A DNA stretch of 64,000 bases, from contig CAJNDS010002548.1 in NCBI GenBank assembly GCA_905221605.1, positions 146,001 to 210,000 of the forward strand, given 5' to 3'. Both the position numbers and the translations under genes were made by a program. The notes under the pieces are model-generated. The model saw only the letters and a list, made by a program, of their open reading frames with translations, did not search any database and had not been told where the DNA came from. This DNA is from Symbiodinium natans (taxonomy: Eukaryota; Sar; Dinophyceae; Suessiales; Symbiodiniaceae). Positions 62,588-64,000 of this stretch are shown here, one piece after another (within the stretch, counting starts at the first letter, position 1; every line of letters begins with the position of its first letter).

Positions 62588-64000
62588 ATGTTGTTCTTCC
62601 GTGTCGTGTTCAAAGCATGGCTTTTTCTCTGTGTGGGAACAGCCGCCTCGTGCACGATCTCCGTAATTGCCTCCACATGGAAGGCCTTTGCGGCGCAAAA
62701 GGTGGATGGTTCAGTGATCACATGGGGAGACAGCGGTTGGGGCGGCGATTCGAGCGGCGTGGCTTCAAATCTTTCGAGCGGGGCTGCTTTCATCGCTGGA
62801 AACGAGGGTGCTTTCGCTGCAAAGATGTTGGATGGTAGCGTGGTCACTTGGGGTGTCGGCTATATGGGTGGGGACTCCAGTTCCGTGGCCGGATACTTGA
62901 CTGGAGTTGACAAAGTTGTTGCAAGCAGGCAACAGTTTGCCGCGCTGAAGCTCGATGGCAGCGTGGTCTCATGGGGATTCGCCGACTTGAGCCTTGTGGC
63001 GGGCAATCTCACATCCGGAGTCATCGAAGTCGTCGATGGTGGCAAGGGTTTCGTGGCCAGGAAGCAGGATGGGAGCCTGGTCGCGTGGGGGTCGAACCCC
63101 TATGCCTATGCGCTACCTTCGGAAGCATCGTCCGGTGTGGTCAGCGTGCACAGTTTTCAGAGGGCTTTCTTGACCCATGATGCATGGTGGGCCGTCAAGG
63201 TTGACGGCAGTGTCTTCACTTTCGGACAAGCTGTGGCAACCCCGACAGTAGACCTCACCGGAGCTGAAGCATGCTATTATACAGCTTTGTCTGAATTTGC
63301 AGCCAAGAAGACGGATGGAAGCGTTGTCACCTGGGGGACAGTACAAGAAATTCCCCCCCCGAACGCGAGCCTTTCATCAGGAGTTGATTTCCTGGTGGTT
63401 ACCTCAGGTGCTTTTGCAGCAAGGATGCTGGATGGCAGTGTTTCAACCTGGGGCAGAGCTAGTTGGGGTGGCGATTCAAGTGCCGTGGCTGGCCAATTGT
63501 CCGCTGTGAAGGCTATCTACGTGACTAAGTATGCCTTTGCGGCACTGAAGGTGGACGGTTCAGTCATAACCTGGGGCAGTGCCAGCCAGGGTGGCAATTC
63601 CAGCCAGGTTGCCGACAAGCTCGCGTCCGGTGTTGTGCGGATTCGGGCCACGGACTCGGCCTTCGCAGCGCTCAAGGAGGACGGCAGTGTCGTTACCTGG
63701 GGAGACAGCGGGCGTGGAGGCGATTCCAGCGCGGTCGCAGGTGAACTCTCATCCGGTGTGGATTTCATCAAAGCCAGCGATCGCGCCTTCGCAGCCAGAA
63801 AGGAAGACTCGAGCGTGGTCACCTGGGGTGACCCCGACGGCCTAGACCTCAGTTGCCAAGGCACGTATACATATATACATAGCTATCTATCAAACTACGT
63901 ACCTATCTATCTATCTGTGTGTATGTATATATATACATATATATATATATATATGTCTGCATACATTACATCCGTATATATGTGCATTTCGCGAACAGTC
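62588..64000 (+). CDS. RCC1-like DGSVVTWG-repeat protein with signal peptide, 3' end beyond window
   Basis: The frame starts at ATG 62,588 and stays open to the window end. Residues 1-22 (MLFFRVVFKAWLFLCVGTAA followed by SC) form a signal peptide or anchor. Then come at least ten repeats of 36-50 residues with the core AFAALKVDGSVITWG and the spacer GGDSSAVAGQLSSGV; the tryptophan changes to F in repeat 5 (DGSVFTFG). Such repeats resemble RCC1/HERC beta-propeller blades and are numerous in dinoflagellates. Coding probably ends at about 63,860 (GCCAAG|GCACGT, a GC donor) because the following sequence is microsatellite. Secreted or endomembrane location is inferred; ligand unknown. Confidence 0.85.
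   Translation, partial: MLFFRVVFKAWLFLCVGTAASCTISVIASTWKAFAAQKVDGSVITWGDSGWGGDSSGVASNLSSGAAFIAGNEGAFAAKMLDGSVVTWGVGYMGGDSSSVAGYLTGVDKVVASRQQFAALKLDGSVVSWGFADLSLVAGNLTSGVIEVVDGGKGFVARKQDGSLVAWGSNPYAYALPSEASSGVVSVHSFQRAFLTHDAWWAVKVDGSVFTFGQAVATPTVDLTGAEACYYTALSEFAAKKTDGSVVTWGTVQEIPPPNASLSSGVDFLVVTSGAFAARMLDGSVSTWGRASWGGDSSAVAGQLSAVKAIYVTKYAFAALKVDGSVITWGSASQGGNSSQVADKLASGVVRIRATDSAFAALKEDGSVVTWGDSGRGGDSSAVAGELSSGVDFIKASDRAFAARKEDSSVVTWGDPDGLDLSCQGTYTYIHSYLSNYVPIYLSVCMYIYTYIYIYMSAYITSVYMCISRTV
63861..63985. repeat. ATAC/TATC microsatellite, probably intronic
   Basis: Runs of tatctatctatctg and atatatatacatat after the last RCC1-like unit. Translation would give low-complexity Tyr/Ile/Ser text, so I read it as the start of an intron. 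Confidence 0.75.

Overview
This window is nuclear DNA of a eukaryote and most probably a dinoflagellate, perhaps of the Symbiodiniaceae type. The support is the interstitial TTTAGGG/CCCTAAA repeats throughout, small exons, likely GC-AG introns, RCC1-like DGSVVTWG repeat proteins, ankyrin-repeat genes, large tandem-repeat arrays and neighbouring genes read in one direction. No bacterial operon, rRNA, tRNA or dinoflagellate spliced-leader sequence was recognised.

Left part (1-17,095). A carotenoid cleavage dioxygenase gene lies on the minus strand and is cut by the window start. A triple CCCH zinc-finger gene (minus, 6,064-7,245) is split by one in-frame TAA. Weak exon-like islands on the plus strand (about 4.7 kb and 12.0-13.7 kb) sit among telomere-like repeats. 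From 14.3 kb come a 1.6-kb array of the 9-mer GAATAGTTT in both orientations, then 32-bp and ~108-bp satellites.

Centre (17,096-41,025). The outstanding object is a 23.9-kb mobile-element-like unit, 17,103-41,018. It has 7.5- and 7.8-kb terminal inverted arms and an 8.6-kb unique centre, and it is bordered by a perfect 7-bp direct repeat, attaccc. Each outer end is a 464-bp fold-back sequence. The arms are rich in 9-bp tandem arrays and carry mirrored, broken copies of an AT-hook plus retroviral-type integrase locus; the left copy has lost the last catalytic block. The centre carries gene-like cargo: small membrane proteins, an intron-containing multi-pass membrane protein and an ankyrin-repeat protein. 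The same two satellites lie on both sides in the same orientation, so the unit appears to have inserted into them. The architecture recalls Foldback/Galileo elements at giant scale.

Right part (41,026-64,000). The satellite continues and is interrupted by a second, ~3.2-kb repeat-rich insert (about 41,709-44,931). From about 48 to 62 kb the DNA looks like nothing but telomere-like repeats, but between the repeat tracts are at least 15 short islands with good coding frames, all on the plus strand, several with splice-like borders. I read them as one (or two) multi-exon genes whose introns are filled with telomere-like repeats, ending near 61,927. Several small fold-back elements (MITE-like) lie in this region. 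The last gene, from 62,588 past the window end, encodes a secreted or membrane-targeted RCC1-like repeat protein with at least ten repeats.

Limits: coordinates of exons are hand-read, arm identity was not computed, and no database search was possible.
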